Source: a virus. From it: 64,000 nt of DNA. The stretch lies in the IMG/VR virus record IMGVR_UViG_3300012984_000014, positions 52,462-116,461 of that record; one strand, 5' to 3'. How positions within the stretch are numbered: the stretch's first letter is position 1; every line of letters starts with the position of its first letter. Under the pieces are notes generated by a model. The model did no database searches. It saw nothing but the letters and a program-made list of their open reading frames with translations, and was not told the DNA's origin. Position numbers and translations under genes: made by a program. This document shows positions 33,659-40,710 of this stretch, piece by piece.

Positions 33659-33817
33659 ATGGACGCCGAAACCCGCCGAGCCCCCGAAGAAACCGGAACC
33701 GACTCCACGCCCGTCGCGATGGGAACGATCGGCTTCGATTGGTACCTAGCGGCCATCGGCTTCTCGCCCGAGGCGCTTCGCGCGGCTCGCGTCCCCTCCT
33801 TCCAAGAAAGCCTCTGA
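33659..33817 (+). CDS. 52-residue protein, predicted leaderless
   Basis: A short frame from the ATG seven bases after the P6 hexamer to TGA 33815-33817. The N-terminus is acidic and polar (DAETRRAPEETGTDS), then a helix-turn-helix-sized hydrophobic part (FDWYLAAIGFSPEALRAA). The next gene starts one base after its stop. Function unknown. Confidence 0.55.
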   Translation: MDAETRRAPEETGTDSTPVAMGTIGFDWYLAAIGFSPEALRAARVPSFQESL

Positions 33818-33818
33818 A

Positions 33819-34034
33819 ATGACCACCGACACCCTCCTAGTCCAAGCGATCAAGGACTCTCTCCACCTCCGCGTTCGGAAGCACCTAGAGATCTGGAAAA
33901 CGGTCAGCGCGCGCTACCCGGATGTGGCCTATGAGCGCTTCGACCGGATGATGGGGAAGCTCGAAATGGACGAAGTCATCACTTTGACCGGTTCGCGCGG
34001 CCCGAACGCCTACAAACTCCAAGGAGAAGCGTGA
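33819..34034 (+). CDS. small winged-helix-like protein
   Basis: A 71-residue protein. The helices (LLVQAIKDSLHL, then VAYERFDRMMGKLEMDEVITLTGSRG) and a C-terminal strand pattern resemble a minimal winged helix. It is second in the P6 unit. A transcription or replication regulator is possible, but the assignment is by shape only. Confidence 0.5.
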   Translation: MTTDTLLVQAIKDSLHLRVRKHLEIWKTVSARYPDVAYERFDRMMGKLEMDEVITLTGSRGPNAYKLQGEA

Positions 34035-34360
34035 AAATGGCCTCTATTAGCGATCTAGCTAGCTCGGAAGTCACTCGGCTCGTGGCCGATAACTTCAAAA
34101 AGACCCAGCGCGGCCCTCGCCCTGCCGGCGCTCCCTTCGTGGACGTCGCCTTCATCCCCGGGCGAAAGAAGGCCGTCCTAGTCCTCGTCAACGGAGAGGG
34201 CGCGGACGAGTACAGGCGCGGGAAGACTTTCGCCGCGACCCTAACCACGAAAGGCTGGAAGCCGCTCCCGGCGATGAACGCGCTTTCCGGAAAGAAGATC
34301 TACACGGACGCGGAAGCGGCCGAGGCCGTTCGCGCCCTCTTCGCGGCGGTCGAACGATGA
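34031..34360 (+). CDS. hypothetical protein
   Basis: A 109-residue protein. GTG 34031 overlaps the previous stop and has AAGGAG five bases upstream; ATG 34037 is the alternative. The middle has strands FVDVAFIPGRKKAVLVLV and a C-terminal helix. No known family. Confidence 0.5.
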   Translation: MKMASISDLASSEVTRLVADNFKKTQRGPRPAGAPFVDVAFIPGRKKAVLVLVNGEGADEYRRGKTFAATLTTKGWKPLPAMNALSGKKIYTDAEAAEAVRALFAAVER

Positions 34361-34566
34361 GCGCGCGGTTCGTAGGCGTTAAGCGCACGAGAAGCCACGT
34401 AGGCGCGCCGCTACCGCCCCACATGGCCCACGCTCCGACGCTCTCCAAGGGCGCGCGGAAGGGCGCTCCGGAGCCGGCTAGCGCGCTCCTTCCGGACGGA
34501 ACGGAAGGCCCGAAGGAGGGCGAAGACTTCGTGGAATGGTTCCTCCGGCGCGAAGGCGCCAAATAA
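34357..34566 (+). CDS. small basic hypothetical protein
   Basis: A 69-residue protein, mainly Pro/Ala/Lys-rich and probably disordered, with an acidic-aromatic end (GEDFVEWFLRREGAK). ATGA-coupled to the previous gene and last in the P6 unit. Confidence 0.45.
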   Translation: MSARFVGVKRTRSHVGAPLPPHMAHAPTLSKGARKGAPEPASALLPDGTEGPKEGEDFVEWFLRREGAK

Positions 34567-34637
34567 TCCACAGTTTCCAAAAAAGATTGGGACGCTACAA
34601 AAAAGTTCTCGACTTGTGGAAGCATCGGGCCTATACC
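34566..34637 (+). promoter_or_regulatory. phage promoter module P7 with operator arms
   Basis: ATCCACAG near 34566-34573 faces TTGTGGAA at 34614-34621. Two A6-G-(A/T)-T tracts are 21 bases apart. CTCGAC is at 34608-34613, the spacer 18 bases, and TATACC at 34632-34637. The ATG at 34646 lies two bases after the predicted start. Confidence 0.75.
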
Positions 34638-34645
34638 TACTTTCG

Positions 34646-34780
34646 ATGAAGAACACGACCAACCCGAAGCTAACCGCCCTCCGAATCCAAGCGCGCACCG
34701 CCCTCCGATTGGCCCAAAAGGCCCAAATGGCCGAACTCAATGCGAAAGCCGCCAAAAACGAGAAAGGTTCCAGCAAATGA
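34646..34780 (+). CDS. 44-residue basic peptide, predicted leaderless
   Basis: A short Lys/Ala/Arg-rich helical peptide directly after the P7 hexamer, ending at TGA 34778-34780 and ATGA-coupled to the gene after it. It may act as a leader or be a small helical protein. There is no ribosome binding site, as expected for a leaderless start. Confidence 0.5.
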   Translation: MKNTTNPKLTALRIQARTALRLAQKAQMAELNAKAAKNEKGSSK

Positions 34781-35226
34781 CCCTCCCGATCCAGACCCTA
34801 AACGCCATCGACTCCATCGCCTCTAGCGCTATCGCCACCGAAGTCCTCATCAAGCGCGCGCGCCAAGGGCGCTTCCGCTTCTATGGGTGGGAATACGCCA
34901 CCGCGAAGGTCACCCGCGTCACTAAAGCTCGCATTTTCGTCAAGGGAACGTGGGAAGGGGCAAGCGAGCGCGAGTTCAACCGCTCGGACCTCATCGAACG
35001 ATCCGGAGAAAAGTTCAACCGCGCAGAGCTCATCGTCGACCCCGAGCTCATCGCGAAAGCGCGCGCCGAAGAGGCGGCCGAGAAGGCCCGTCGAGCCCTC
35101 GAACAAAATGGTCTAGTCGCCCTCCTAGGCATCCGGAAGCTCTTCGACGAAGACGCCATCAAGGGCCGCTCGGACGGAGAGATACAGGCCCTTATCGCGG
35201 CCGCGGCCGACCTAGGTGTCCTGTGA
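34777..35226 (+). CDS. hypothetical protein
   Basis: A 149-residue protein. An N-terminal helix precedes a beta-rich part (FRFYGWEYATAKVTRVTKARIFVKG). Then comes a charged helix (KARAEEAAEKARRALEQ) and a compact C-terminal helical end. The layout is like a small KOW/SH3-type domain plus coil. No family assigned. Confidence 0.5.
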   Translation: MTLPIQTLNAIDSIASSAIATEVLIKRARQGRFRFYGWEYATAKVTRVTKARIFVKGTWEGASEREFNRSDLIERSGEKFNRAELIVDPELIAKARAEEAAEKARRALEQNGLVALLGIRKLFDEDAIKGRSDGEIQALIAAAADLGVL

Positions 35227-35450
35227 AGCTCATCCCGGTCGGGAACGTCCGGAAGGGCGACCGCCTACGCGCCTCCGACGAGTCGAAAGAGCTTAAAACC
35301 GTGGCATACGTCGCCAACGCGCGCGTATCCGGCTACAAAGTGGCGGTATTCGAGGACGGCTCCCAGCGGGCGCTCGGGCACCGGACGGGGTTTGCCACAG
35401 TCTACCCGGCCGAGCCCGTCGCGGAATCTCCACAAAACCTACACAAGTAG
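35223..35450 (+). CDS. small beta-rich hypothetical protein
   Basis: A 75-residue protein with a GTG start overlapping the previous stop. It reads KLIPVGNVRKGDRLRASDE then strands VAYVANARVSGYKVAVFEDG, like a small beta-barrel. It is the last gene of the P7 unit. Confidence 0.5.
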   Translation: MKLIPVGNVRKGDRLRASDESKELKTVAYVANARVSGYKVAVFEDGSQRALGHRTGFATVYPAEPVAESPQNLHK

Positions 35451-35510
35451 GTATAAAAGTTCCACACCTCCAAAAAAGTTCTCGACTTGTGGAAGCAGCG
35501 GACGTATACC
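35430..35510 (+). promoter_or_regulatory. phage promoter module P8 with operator arms
   Basis: Left arms TCCACAA (35431) and TTCCACA (35460) face TTGTGGAA at 35487-35494. CTCGAC is at 35481-35486, with an 18-base spacer and TATACC at 35505-35510. The ATG at 35518 is one base after the predicted start. The left arm at 35431 overlaps the end of the previous gene. Confidence 0.75.
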
Positions 35511-35517
35511 TATCTAC

Positions 35518-35736
35518 ATGGACAACACCACCGCCACCGAGTCGACCGAAACCGCCACCGCTCGCGCCCAAGGCATCGCCATCGCCAACGACCGTTGCTG
35601 GACGAAAGACCAGCTAATCGCGATGGCCACCTACGGATTCAAGGGCTCGACGGGCTACCCGGAGGGCTCCGACCTCCACTTTGTGGTCCTCTGCGCCGCG
35701 AACGACGAAGCCAAGCGCCTTACGGCCGGTTTCTGA
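35518..35736 (+). CDS. small hypothetical protein, predicted leaderless
   Basis: A 72-residue protein. A Thr/Ala-rich N-terminus (MDNTTATESTETATARA) precedes a compact part (WTKDQLIAMATYGFKGSTG). Its position after P8 matches that of the 36.5-kb gene after P9. The two share the MD(N/I)TT start only. Confidence 0.55.
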   Translation: MDNTTATESTETATARAQGIAIANDRCWTKDQLIAMATYGFKGSTGYPEGSDLHFVVLCAANDEAKRLTAGF

Positions 35737-35808
35737 AAGCCGCCTGCCGCGCCGATTCGCCTCCGCGCCTCCCGGCCCGGGGGCTTTCGGCGTTAGGAGA
35801 CCACATAA
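35737..35808 (+). other. intercistronic leader with stem-forming repeat
   Basis: GAAAGCC (35735-35741) can pair with GGCTTTC (35782-35788). The block TCGCCTCCGCGCC (35757-35769) and GGCTTTCGGCGTTAG (35782-35796) recurs exactly 1000 bp downstream. It precedes an AGGAG site and ATG 35809. Confidence 0.55.
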
Positions 35809-36237
35809 ATGTCCAAATATAGCGTCCGCTACGTCCACAAGATCGCGCCCTCCACGAACGACACAGGCCCGGACGTCGAGATCCCCAACGGGGCGTTCTC
35901 GGACTCGAAGACCCTAGCGTCCGTCCTACGCGCGGCCGGCGTACTCGCCTCTGGCGCGCGGGTGGCTACGTTCCGCGTAGAGGGCGATAAAACCATCGTC
36001 TTCCCGTTCCTTCCCGGTTCCACCACCTATTGGCACGCGGTGATTCTAGGCCCAGTAGCGGTCCAGGAATCGCCCAAGGCCTCGATCACTCCAGAATTCG
36101 AGAATCAGTGCCTTTCGATCGGTCGGGAGTTCCTTCCCGCGGTCGCCATCCAGGTATTGGAAAACGGCGGCACGAATTCGCCCGAGGAACAGGCCGAATA
36201 CGAGGCTTGGCTCCGCTCCCAATTGGAGGCGTCGTGA
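35809..36237 (+). CDS. hypothetical protein
   Basis: A 142-residue protein with a TAGGAGACC site ten bases upstream. The first half is beta-rich (VRYVHKIAPST, then VATFRVEGDKTIVFPF), and the second half is helical with an acidic end. GTGA-coupled to the next gene. No family recognised. Confidence 0.55.
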   Translation: MSKYSVRYVHKIAPSTNDTGPDVEIPNGAFSDSKTLASVLRAAGVLASGARVATFRVEGDKTIVFPFLPGSTTYWHAVILGPVAVQESPKASITPEFENQCLSIGREFLPAVAIQVLENGGTNSPEEQAEYEAWLRSQLEAS

Positions 36238-36419
36238 AACGCCTCCTGGGCATTACGGTCGCCCGGGCCATCGTCTCGGGCGACGTCGATCGGGCGAGGC
36301 GGGAAGCGGGCGGAAGGCGCTCGTGGACCGTTCCCGAGGCGCGCGCGATTGTCGGCGCGTGTCGAGCGGCTCGCGCTCGCTTCCCGGGGTGCGCCGTCGA
36401 TTCACGCGAGTTCTTTTAG
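36234..36419 (+). CDS. small Arg/Ala-rich hypothetical protein
   Basis: A 61-residue basic protein with a GTG start overlapping the previous stop. A helix with ARAIV repeats (VARAIVSGDVDRARREAGG then EARAIVGACRAARARF) suggests a duplicated helical unit. Last gene of the P8 unit. Confidence 0.45.
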   Translation: MKRLLGITVARAIVSGDVDRARREAGGRRSWTVPEARAIVGACRAARARFPGCAVDSREFF

Positions 36420-36428
36420 AGCCTACTT

Positions 36429-36499
36429 TCCACAAAGTAGATATAATCGACCGCGCCTACAAAAAAAGTCTCGACTTGTGGAAGCAACGGCCGTATACC
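36429..36499 (+). promoter_or_regulatory. phage promoter module P9 with operator arms
   Basis: TTCCACAA (36429-36436) faces TTGTGGAA at 36476-36483. CTCGAC is at 36470-36475 (within AGTCTCGAC, one T shorter than most copies), the spacer is 18 bases and TATACC lies at 36494-36499. The ATG at 36507 is one base after the predicted start. Confidence 0.75.
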
Positions 36500-36506
36500 T
36501 ATCTAC

Positions 36507-36740
36507 ATGGACATCACGACCCACACCGACGCAAACGAGAACCGCAAGATCGTCATCGACCTCGCGGATGGCATCCACCTCGAATACAGCCCGGAGACGG
36601 AACCGCGCTGCGTCGAGGTCATCGACGGGAAGATCTTCACGACGACTCAAGAGGCCGCAGAGGAGCTAGCCTCCGAGATGCGCGCCTGGGGCGTAAAGCC
36701 GGCGCGCCCCCTCGGCTTCGCGGTCGTCTTCTGGGGCTAA
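36507..36740 (+). CDS. small acidic hypothetical protein, predicted leaderless
   Basis: A 77-residue acidic protein right after P9. The strands IVIDLADGIHLEY and CVEVIDGKIFTTT with a following helix (EAAEELASEMRAWG) suggest a small alpha/beta fold. No family recognised. Confidence 0.55.
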   Translation: MDITTHTDANENRKIVIDLADGIHLEYSPETEPRCVEVIDGKIFTTTQEAAEELASEMRAWGVKPARPLGFAVVFWG

Positions 36741-36796
36741 CGCGCTCCGCTCCCGCTCGCCTCCGCGCCCTAGGGTCTGGAGGCTTTCGGCGTTAG
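36737..36796 (+). other. intercistronic leader stem-loop (copy of the 35.8-kb leader)
   Basis: CTAACGC (36737-36743) can pair with GCGTTAG (36790-36796). TCGCCTCCGCGCC (36757-36769) and GGCTTTCGGCGTTAG (36782-36796) repeat the leader exactly 1000 bp upstream. Four bases separate the repeat from the ATG of the next gene, so no normal ribosome binding site is present unless the repeat supplies it. Confidence 0.55.
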
Positions 36797-36800
36797 AACC

Positions 36801-37160
36801 ATGAAAAACCTCATCCTCGCCATCCTCGCCATCCTCGCCCTCGTCATCCTCGTTTCGGCCAGCCCGGCCCAGGCACGAGCGACTAGCTACGAAAGCGCCA
36901 TCGCTTCCGCCCACGCCTCCGGCGCGTGCTACGTCGTCCAGACCTCTTTCGGCTGGGTCGTCGTCCAGGAATGCGACGACGAACGCGAGCAATCGCTCCC
37001 GGATAGCCATATTCTGATGTCTTGGGCCGATTCCCCGTGCGCGTTAGCCGGTGAAGAGGCGCTCGCCTCCGAGGTCGATGGCGAGGAATTCGACTTTGAC
37101 TCCACCTATGAATGGGCTTTCGACGCTTGCGAGCGCGATACGGCCTTGGATTGCCAGTAA
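36801..37160 (+). CDS. secreted small protein with signal peptide
   Basis: A 119-residue protein. Residues 1-26 are a classic signal peptide (MKNLILAILAILALVILVSA), with a likely AQA cleavage site near residue 26. The mature part is acidic and has four Cys residues (CYVVQ, CDDE, CALAG, CERD, CQ), which may form disulfides in the periplasm. No family recognised. It is second in the P9 unit. Confidence 0.65.
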   Translation: MKNLILAILAILALVILVSASPAQARATSYESAIASAHASGACYVVQTSFGWVVVQECDDEREQSLPDSHILMSWADSPCALAGEEALASEVDGEEFDFDSTYEWAFDACERDTALDCQ

Positions 37161-37175
37161 TTGGAAGGCAGACAG

Positions 37176-37400
37176 ATGAATAAGCCAAGAATGACCAAGA
37201 AGACGCGCCATTTCCTCGAATTCGTCCGGGAGAACCCGGGCCTCAACGCGCTCCGGATCCACCGCGCGATTGGCCACCTCTACACGCGGAACGGTCACCA
37301 GTTCACCTACGCAACGCTCAAGCGAATGGTAAAAAACGGCCTCGCTACGCGCGGCCCGTCGGCGAACGGCCGCGGATTCGGCATCCACCCCGTCGGCTAG
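37176..37400 (+). CDS. small winged-helix DNA-binding-like protein
   Basis: A 74-residue basic protein. ATG 37176 follows a GGAAGG site; TTG 37161 is an upstream alternative. The pattern KTRHFLEFVRENPG, then ALRIHRAIGHLYTRNG, then ATLKRMVKNGLATR is that of a winged helix. It may be a small transcription regulator of the accessory region. Last gene of the P9 unit. Confidence 0.6.
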   Translation: MNKPRMTKKTRHFLEFVRENPGLNALRIHRAIGHLYTRNGHQFTYATLKRMVKNGLATRGPSANGRGFGIHPVG

Positions 37401-37407
37401 AGCCTAA

Positions 37408-37480
37408 TCTACAAAGTTCGTCAAAAAGATTGGTCGAGAGCAAAAAAGTTCTCGACGTGTGGAAGCAGAAGGATTAGGTT
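37408..37480 (+). promoter_or_regulatory. phage promoter module P10
   Basis: A weak left arm (TCTACAAAG near 37408) faces TGTGGAA at 37458-37464. CAAAAAGATTGG and CAAAAAAGTT repeat as in other copies. CTCGAC is at 37451-37456, with an 18-base spacer and TAGGTT at 37475-37480. The predicted transcript starts about 37487, directly at a hairpin. Confidence 0.73.
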
Positions 37481-37487
37481 TCTCTTC

Positions 37488-37506
37488 GAGGCCGGCGGAC
37501 GGCCTC
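37488..37506 (+). other. 5' leader hairpin
   Basis: GAGGCCG and CGGCCTC form a 7-bp stem around a 5-base loop, at the predicted 5' end of the P10 transcript. It precedes a purine-rich leader (CCAAGGACAAGAAA) and ATG 37528. It parallels the hairpins after P4 and P5. Confidence 0.55.
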
Positions 37507-37527
37507 CGAAAGCCCAAGGACAAGAAA

Positions 37528-37953
37528 ATGGAAAAGCTCGAAACCAAAAAAGCCCTCCTCCTCGCCCTCGCCTCCGCCCTTACCGCGCTCGGATGGAGCG
37601 CGACGATTGAACCGCTTCTTCAAATCCTCCGCGTTCCCGGCTTCCCGGCGCTCCGGACCCCGGAAGTCCGTTTCTCCGGCGCGCCGTCGAGTCCAGACGT
37701 GCGCTTCGTTTGGCACGGATACACCGCCAAGAAGCCGGAAACGATGGCCGCGCGCATCGCGGAAGTCCTAAAAAAGGAGGCGGACGCGCAGAAGGAAGCC
37801 GAGGCCAAGCGGACCACGCCGATCCACCTAACGGCCGCGGAACGCGAGGCTTTGGAAGCGCTCGTACAGACGCGGATCGCCTCGCTTCCCGCTTCTTGGC
37901 CCGCTCGGGCCGCGTTGGAGAACGTTCTAGCCAAGCTCGGGGTGGCGTCGTGA
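37528..37953 (+). CDS. hypothetical helical protein
   Basis: A 141-residue protein starting at ATG 37528. A helical N-terminus (KKALLLALASALTALGW) could be amphipathic. A variable middle and a charged C-terminal helix (AAEREALEALVQTRI) follow. GTGA-coupled to the next gene. No family. Confidence 0.5.
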   Translation: MEKLETKKALLLALASALTALGWSATIEPLLQILRVPGFPALRTPEVRFSGAPSSPDVRFVWHGYTAKKPETMAARIAEVLKKEADAQKEAEAKRTTPIHLTAAEREALEALVQTRIASLPASWPARAALENVLAKLGVAS

Positions 37954-38219
37954 GCGATTCCAACAAACTCCCAAGGAATAAGCGCCTTCAGGAGATTCAC
38001 CGCCTCAATCCCCCGAATCCCGTGGCAGAATTCGACAAGAATAAGGCGCGCGCGCTCTCGAAAGTGGCGCACGAGCAGGTATCGGGCCCGCTCCTTTGGG
38101 CTTCCGAGGCAAATTCCAAGAAGGAGCTCCTAGACCAGCTAGAAGCGGCTGAAACGGCGCTAGAGCTCCTCTACGAGTCTGTAAAAAGCTTTCGGCGCGA
38201 CGTCCGGAGGGGCGAATGA
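37950..38219 (+). CDS. small charged hypothetical protein
   Basis: An 89-residue charged protein with a GTG start on the previous stop. A C-terminal helix (KELLDQLEAAETALELLYESV) is probably coiled-coil. No family. Confidence 0.5.
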   Translation: MSDSNKLPRNKRLQEIHRLNPPNPVAEFDKNKARALSKVAHEQVSGPLLWASEANSKKELLDQLEAAETALELLYESVKSFRRDVRRGE

Positions 38220-38365
38220 GCCCCGTAAAGGCAGCGCTAGCGGCGCTCCGCCAGCACGATGGCGACGTCGACAAGGCGACCGCGGAAACCGGCCTCCTTC
38301 GCTCCTTCGTGGCCGACATCGCCCGGCAATTCGCGGACTACCTCCGCCCTCGGACGGCAAAATGA
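38216..38365 (+). CDS. 49-residue helical protein
   Basis: A short ATGA-coupled frame ending at TGA 38363-38365. It reads as a helix-turn-helix-sized helical peptide (AALAALRQHDGDVDKATAET, then LRSFVADIARQF), similar to small DNA-binding helices. Supported by coupling on both sides and a plausible composition. Confidence 0.45.
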   Translation: MSPVKAALAALRQHDGDVDKATAETGLLRSFVADIARQFADYLRPRTAK

Positions 38366-38502
38366 GCGCGCGTATCGTTTCCGCGGCGGACGATTGGCAC
38401 ACCGCCTACATCGGCGCGCGCCGAATCGGCGACTATTCCACTTGGGAGCGCGCTCGCGAGGCGCTCCGCCGACAAGGGTGGTTCGTGGAGGACGGAAAGT
38501 GA
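38362..38502 (+). CDS. 46-residue hypothetical protein
   Basis: A short frame coupled at both ends (ATGA and GTGA overlaps). It contains three Trp residues and a basic helix (WERAREALRRQGW). Function unknown; the coupling is the main support. Confidence 0.45.
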   Translation: MSARIVSAADDWHTAYIGARRIGDYSTWERAREALRRQGWFVEDGK

Positions 38503-38783
38503 AGCCGATTCTCCTTCGGCTCGCCTACCTCCTTGGGAGAAAGGTCGGGAAACTCTCCCGGAAGCGCCAGGAGCGCGCTCGCCGGAGACTCGAAGCGGGC
38601 AGAAACACGAACGGCGCGCTGCCCGCCTTCGTCTTCTCTGGGTGCGTAACGGCCCGAGAACGCCACGAGCCAATATCTATTGCATTCGACTCCCAAGAGG
38701 CGACGATCGCTGACGTAATCGACATCCTAGAGCGAGGAACGCCCAAGGTTAAGCCGCGAAGACGCAGGAGGACCGCGCAATGA
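38499..38783 (+). CDS. small basic hypothetical protein
   Basis: A 94-residue protein with a GTG start overlapping the previous stop. A short hydrophobic start (KPILLRLAYLLGRK) is followed by a strongly basic region (SRKRQERARRRLE), and the C-terminus is again Arg-rich. Probably nucleic-acid- or membrane-associated. ATGA-coupled to the next gene. Confidence 0.5.
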   Translation: MKPILLRLAYLLGRKVGKLSRKRQERARRRLEAGRNTNGALPAFVFSGCVTARERHEPISIAFDSQEATIADVIDILERGTPKVKPRRRRRTAQ

Positions 38784-38947
38784 GCCGAGCAAAGGCCGTG
38801 GAGACGCTCCGGAAGAGGCGCGACCGAGCGCTAAGGGCGCTGAAGTCCCAACGACGGACGGCGAAACCGAGCGAACTAGCCGCCATCGCCGAGAAAGAAG
38901 CGACGATCCAGCGCGCTTACGAGTCCGAGCGCTGGATCTTAGGGTGA
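38780..38947 (+). CDS. 55-residue basic helical protein
   Basis: A short ATGA-coupled frame ending at TGA 38945-38947. It is a continuous Arg/Lys/Glu-rich helix, likely a coiled coil. Support comes from coupling and amino-acid pattern. Confidence 0.45.
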   Translation: MSRAKAVETLRKRRDRALRALKSQRRTAKPSELAAIAEKEATIQRAYESERWILG

Positions 38948-38959
38948 AAAGAGGGCAAA

Positions 38960-39229
38960 ATGTCCAACAATTGGTGCAAAGAGTGTGAGCATTTAGCCAT
39001 CCCGTGCGCGGCCTGCGAGGAGAAGGCCTCCAAAGAGCGGCTCGAACGTCTCGAACGGATCAAAACGCCCATAGCCGCCAGCCTTCCAGGCCGCGCCACC
39101 CATTTCGAGCACACCCCAGGGAAGCTCGCTTGTGGCCTCGTAAGCTCCTCCGCGCTCCGAACGTCCGAGTTTCCAAGAGTTGATTGCAATAGCTGCCGAA
39201 GACGCGCCCTAGCGCGCCGTTTCGTCTAG
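38960..39229 (+). CDS. small zinc-finger hypothetical protein
   Basis: An 89-residue protein preceded by a GAGGG site. CKEC, CAAC and later CNSC form a likely zinc-binding pair, separated by a basic helix. Its stop overlaps a GGGTAATTGGGTTA element at 39229. It is the last gene before the long non-coding region. Confidence 0.55.
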   Translation: MSNNWCKECEHLAIPCAACEEKASKERLERLERIKTPIAASLPGRATHFEHTPGKLACGLVSSSALRTSEFPRVDCNSCRRRALARRFV

Positions 39230-39309
39230 GGTAATTGGGTTAGACGTCGCTCGCCCTCCCCTTGGATGGAGTAGCCGAGCCCCCGAAAGCGGAAAAGAGA
39301 AACGACCCG

Positions 39310-39344
39310 AAGCCGGAAGGAGCCTAACCCGCCCTTTCCGGCTT
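39310..39344 (+). terminator. putative rho-independent-like terminator
   Basis: AAGCCGGAA (39310-39318) pairs with TTCCGGCTT (39336-39344) as a 9-bp stem, followed by TTCC. The loop is 17 bases, longer than usual, and the U-run is short. It lies 80 bases after the last gene of the P10 unit and before the non-coding region. Confidence 0.45.
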
Positions 39345-40122
39345 TCCTGCGTTCCGCTGTGCCCTTCTGCGCGCTTTCGCGCTTCCCGCAGCCCGTCCTC
39401 CACGCCGCCCTCCGGAAGCGCGTTTAAGCGCCTCCTAGCGTCTCCGCGCTCCAACGGCCGATGAGAATCGACCGAGCGCTTGAGCGCTCGCCTCCAGAAA
39501 GCCAACGCCTTGTGCCTAAACGGCCCGTTACGGCGTTTTCGCATCGTCTCATGGACGAGAGTGTGCGGAGCCCGCCGAGACGATTCTTGCCATCGTTCTG
39601 TGCCAAAACGCCCTAAGCGCCCAAATTCGCCCTTTCGCCGATTCCCATCGTTCCGCCGCTCCGCGCCTCCTCGTCCACCCAACCCCTTGGAAGAATCACC
39701 ACCAGAACCGAACGAACCGAGATAGCCTCCGCCGTTCTACGCTGCCCGCCGTTTGCGCGTACGTGTGTTCTTTTACGCTCTCGAACGCCTCCGGAGCGCT
39801 TCGTTGTTCCGCTTTCGAAGGCTCGGAATTGACCAAATCTCGGCTCCGGAAACCCCGTGGATTGTCCGGCACACACATCCTGCAGGCACGCCTTGGCCAT
39901 CCCGGTCCATGGTGCATCCACCTGCCAAACGCCACCATTTTGTGGGTAAGCGGAGGTCGCCTGGATGGAGAATTTGTGGCGTTTCTCGGCTCCCGAGGGT
40001 AAGTCAAGTTACACAGAGAGGGTAATTGGGGTGGAATTGCCGATTGTGTACGTATCGTGGACAACGGTCACGTACGGACCTGAAATGGCCCTGGGAAAAC
40101 TTCTGGCTCCCCAGCGCGTACG

Positions 40123-40397
40123 TAACTCTATTACCCTATTAGGAGGATTGCAATAGTAATATCCATAAGATAATGCATATATCGAGTAACCCTATTACCC
40201 TATGTAACTCTATTACCCTATTAGAGTAGGGCCGACAGCACCTCGGCAAGAAGAGCCTATTAGGGTAATTGGGTTACAGTGGAATGGTAAGAGCGTTACA
40301 TCGAGTCGGCCGCTCGTCTAACCCAATTACCCTAGGGTAAGAGCGTTACGCCTAACCCTATTACCCTATAGCTATACAGTGTAACCCTATTACCCTA
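40123..40397. repeat. iteron-like cluster of TAACCC(T/A)ATTACCCTA
   Basis: Seven copies lie at 40123, 40187, 40205, 40262 (reverse), 40319, 40353 and 40382. Each is a 16-base element built from two TNACCC blocks 8 bases apart. Between them GGTAAGAGCGTTAC occurs twice, at 40286 and 40336. An AT-rich tract (40150-40190) lies among the first copies. The arrangement is that of a replication origin or a multi-site operator. Confidence 0.75.
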
Positions 40398-40466
40398 GCG
40401 CCTAGCGTACGCTATCGTGGATGGTCTATGGTGTCGTGCCTACCTACCTACCACCCACACACCACG

Positions 40467-40480
40467 TATATAGCTATATA
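40467..40480. repeat. 14-bp perfect palindrome
   Basis: TATATAGCTATATA is a perfect inverted repeat in the non-coding region, between the iteron cluster and promoter P11. It could be an operator or a site of local melting. Confidence 0.5.
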
Positions 40481-40669
40481 GTGTCCAAATTGCCTACGAA
40501 ACTGGACAACATGGCTTGATTAGCCACGCCTACCCACCCCACTGTGGATGTTTTCTGGAAAAACCCCCGTGCGGCGCCCATGTCTGGGCGGCTCGGAATG
40601 CACACGCCGCTCGGACACCCCAATGCACATCCACAAAACGAACTTTCTTTCCATAGCGTTGACTTTTCG

Positions 40670-40699
40670 CTCGACGCCCTCCCGCGCATCCACTATACC
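40670..40699 (+). promoter_or_regulatory. phage promoter module P11 (divergent copy)
   Basis: CTCGAC at 40670-40675, an 18-base spacer, and TATACC at 40694-40699. The A-tract and TGTGGAAGCA are absent, and TTGACT (40659-40664) overlaps upstream, so the classification is weaker than for the other modules. ATG 40711 lies five bases after the predicted start. Confidence 0.6.
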
Positions 40700-40710
40700 T
40701 ACCGACACAC

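Larger units (their letters stand above)
39230..40669. other. 1.4-kb non-coding region
   Basis: No convincing gene is seen on either strand. Short open frames here lack coupling and ribosome binding sites. The left part (39300-39600) is rich in small inverted repeats such as GAGCGCTTGAGCGCTC (39472-39487). The right part holds the iteron cluster, an AT-rich stretch (40150-40190) and a TATATAGCTATATA palindrome. Taken together this is the best candidate for a replication origin or major regulatory centre in the window. Confidence 0.6.

Noticed and set aside
39209-40064. Several open frames of 60-160 residues on both strands in the long non-coding region
   Set aside because: They overlap each other, are rich in Arg/Pro/Ser, lack ribosome binding sites and are not coupled to any gene. 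One (39965-40156, plus strand) looked slightly better, but has no start signal.
39229-40440. TTACCC-type repeats as telomere-like or CRISPR repeats
   Set aside because: Copies are irregularly spaced, in both orientations and without unique equal-length spacers, so neither a CRISPR array nor a terminal telomere repeat fits.
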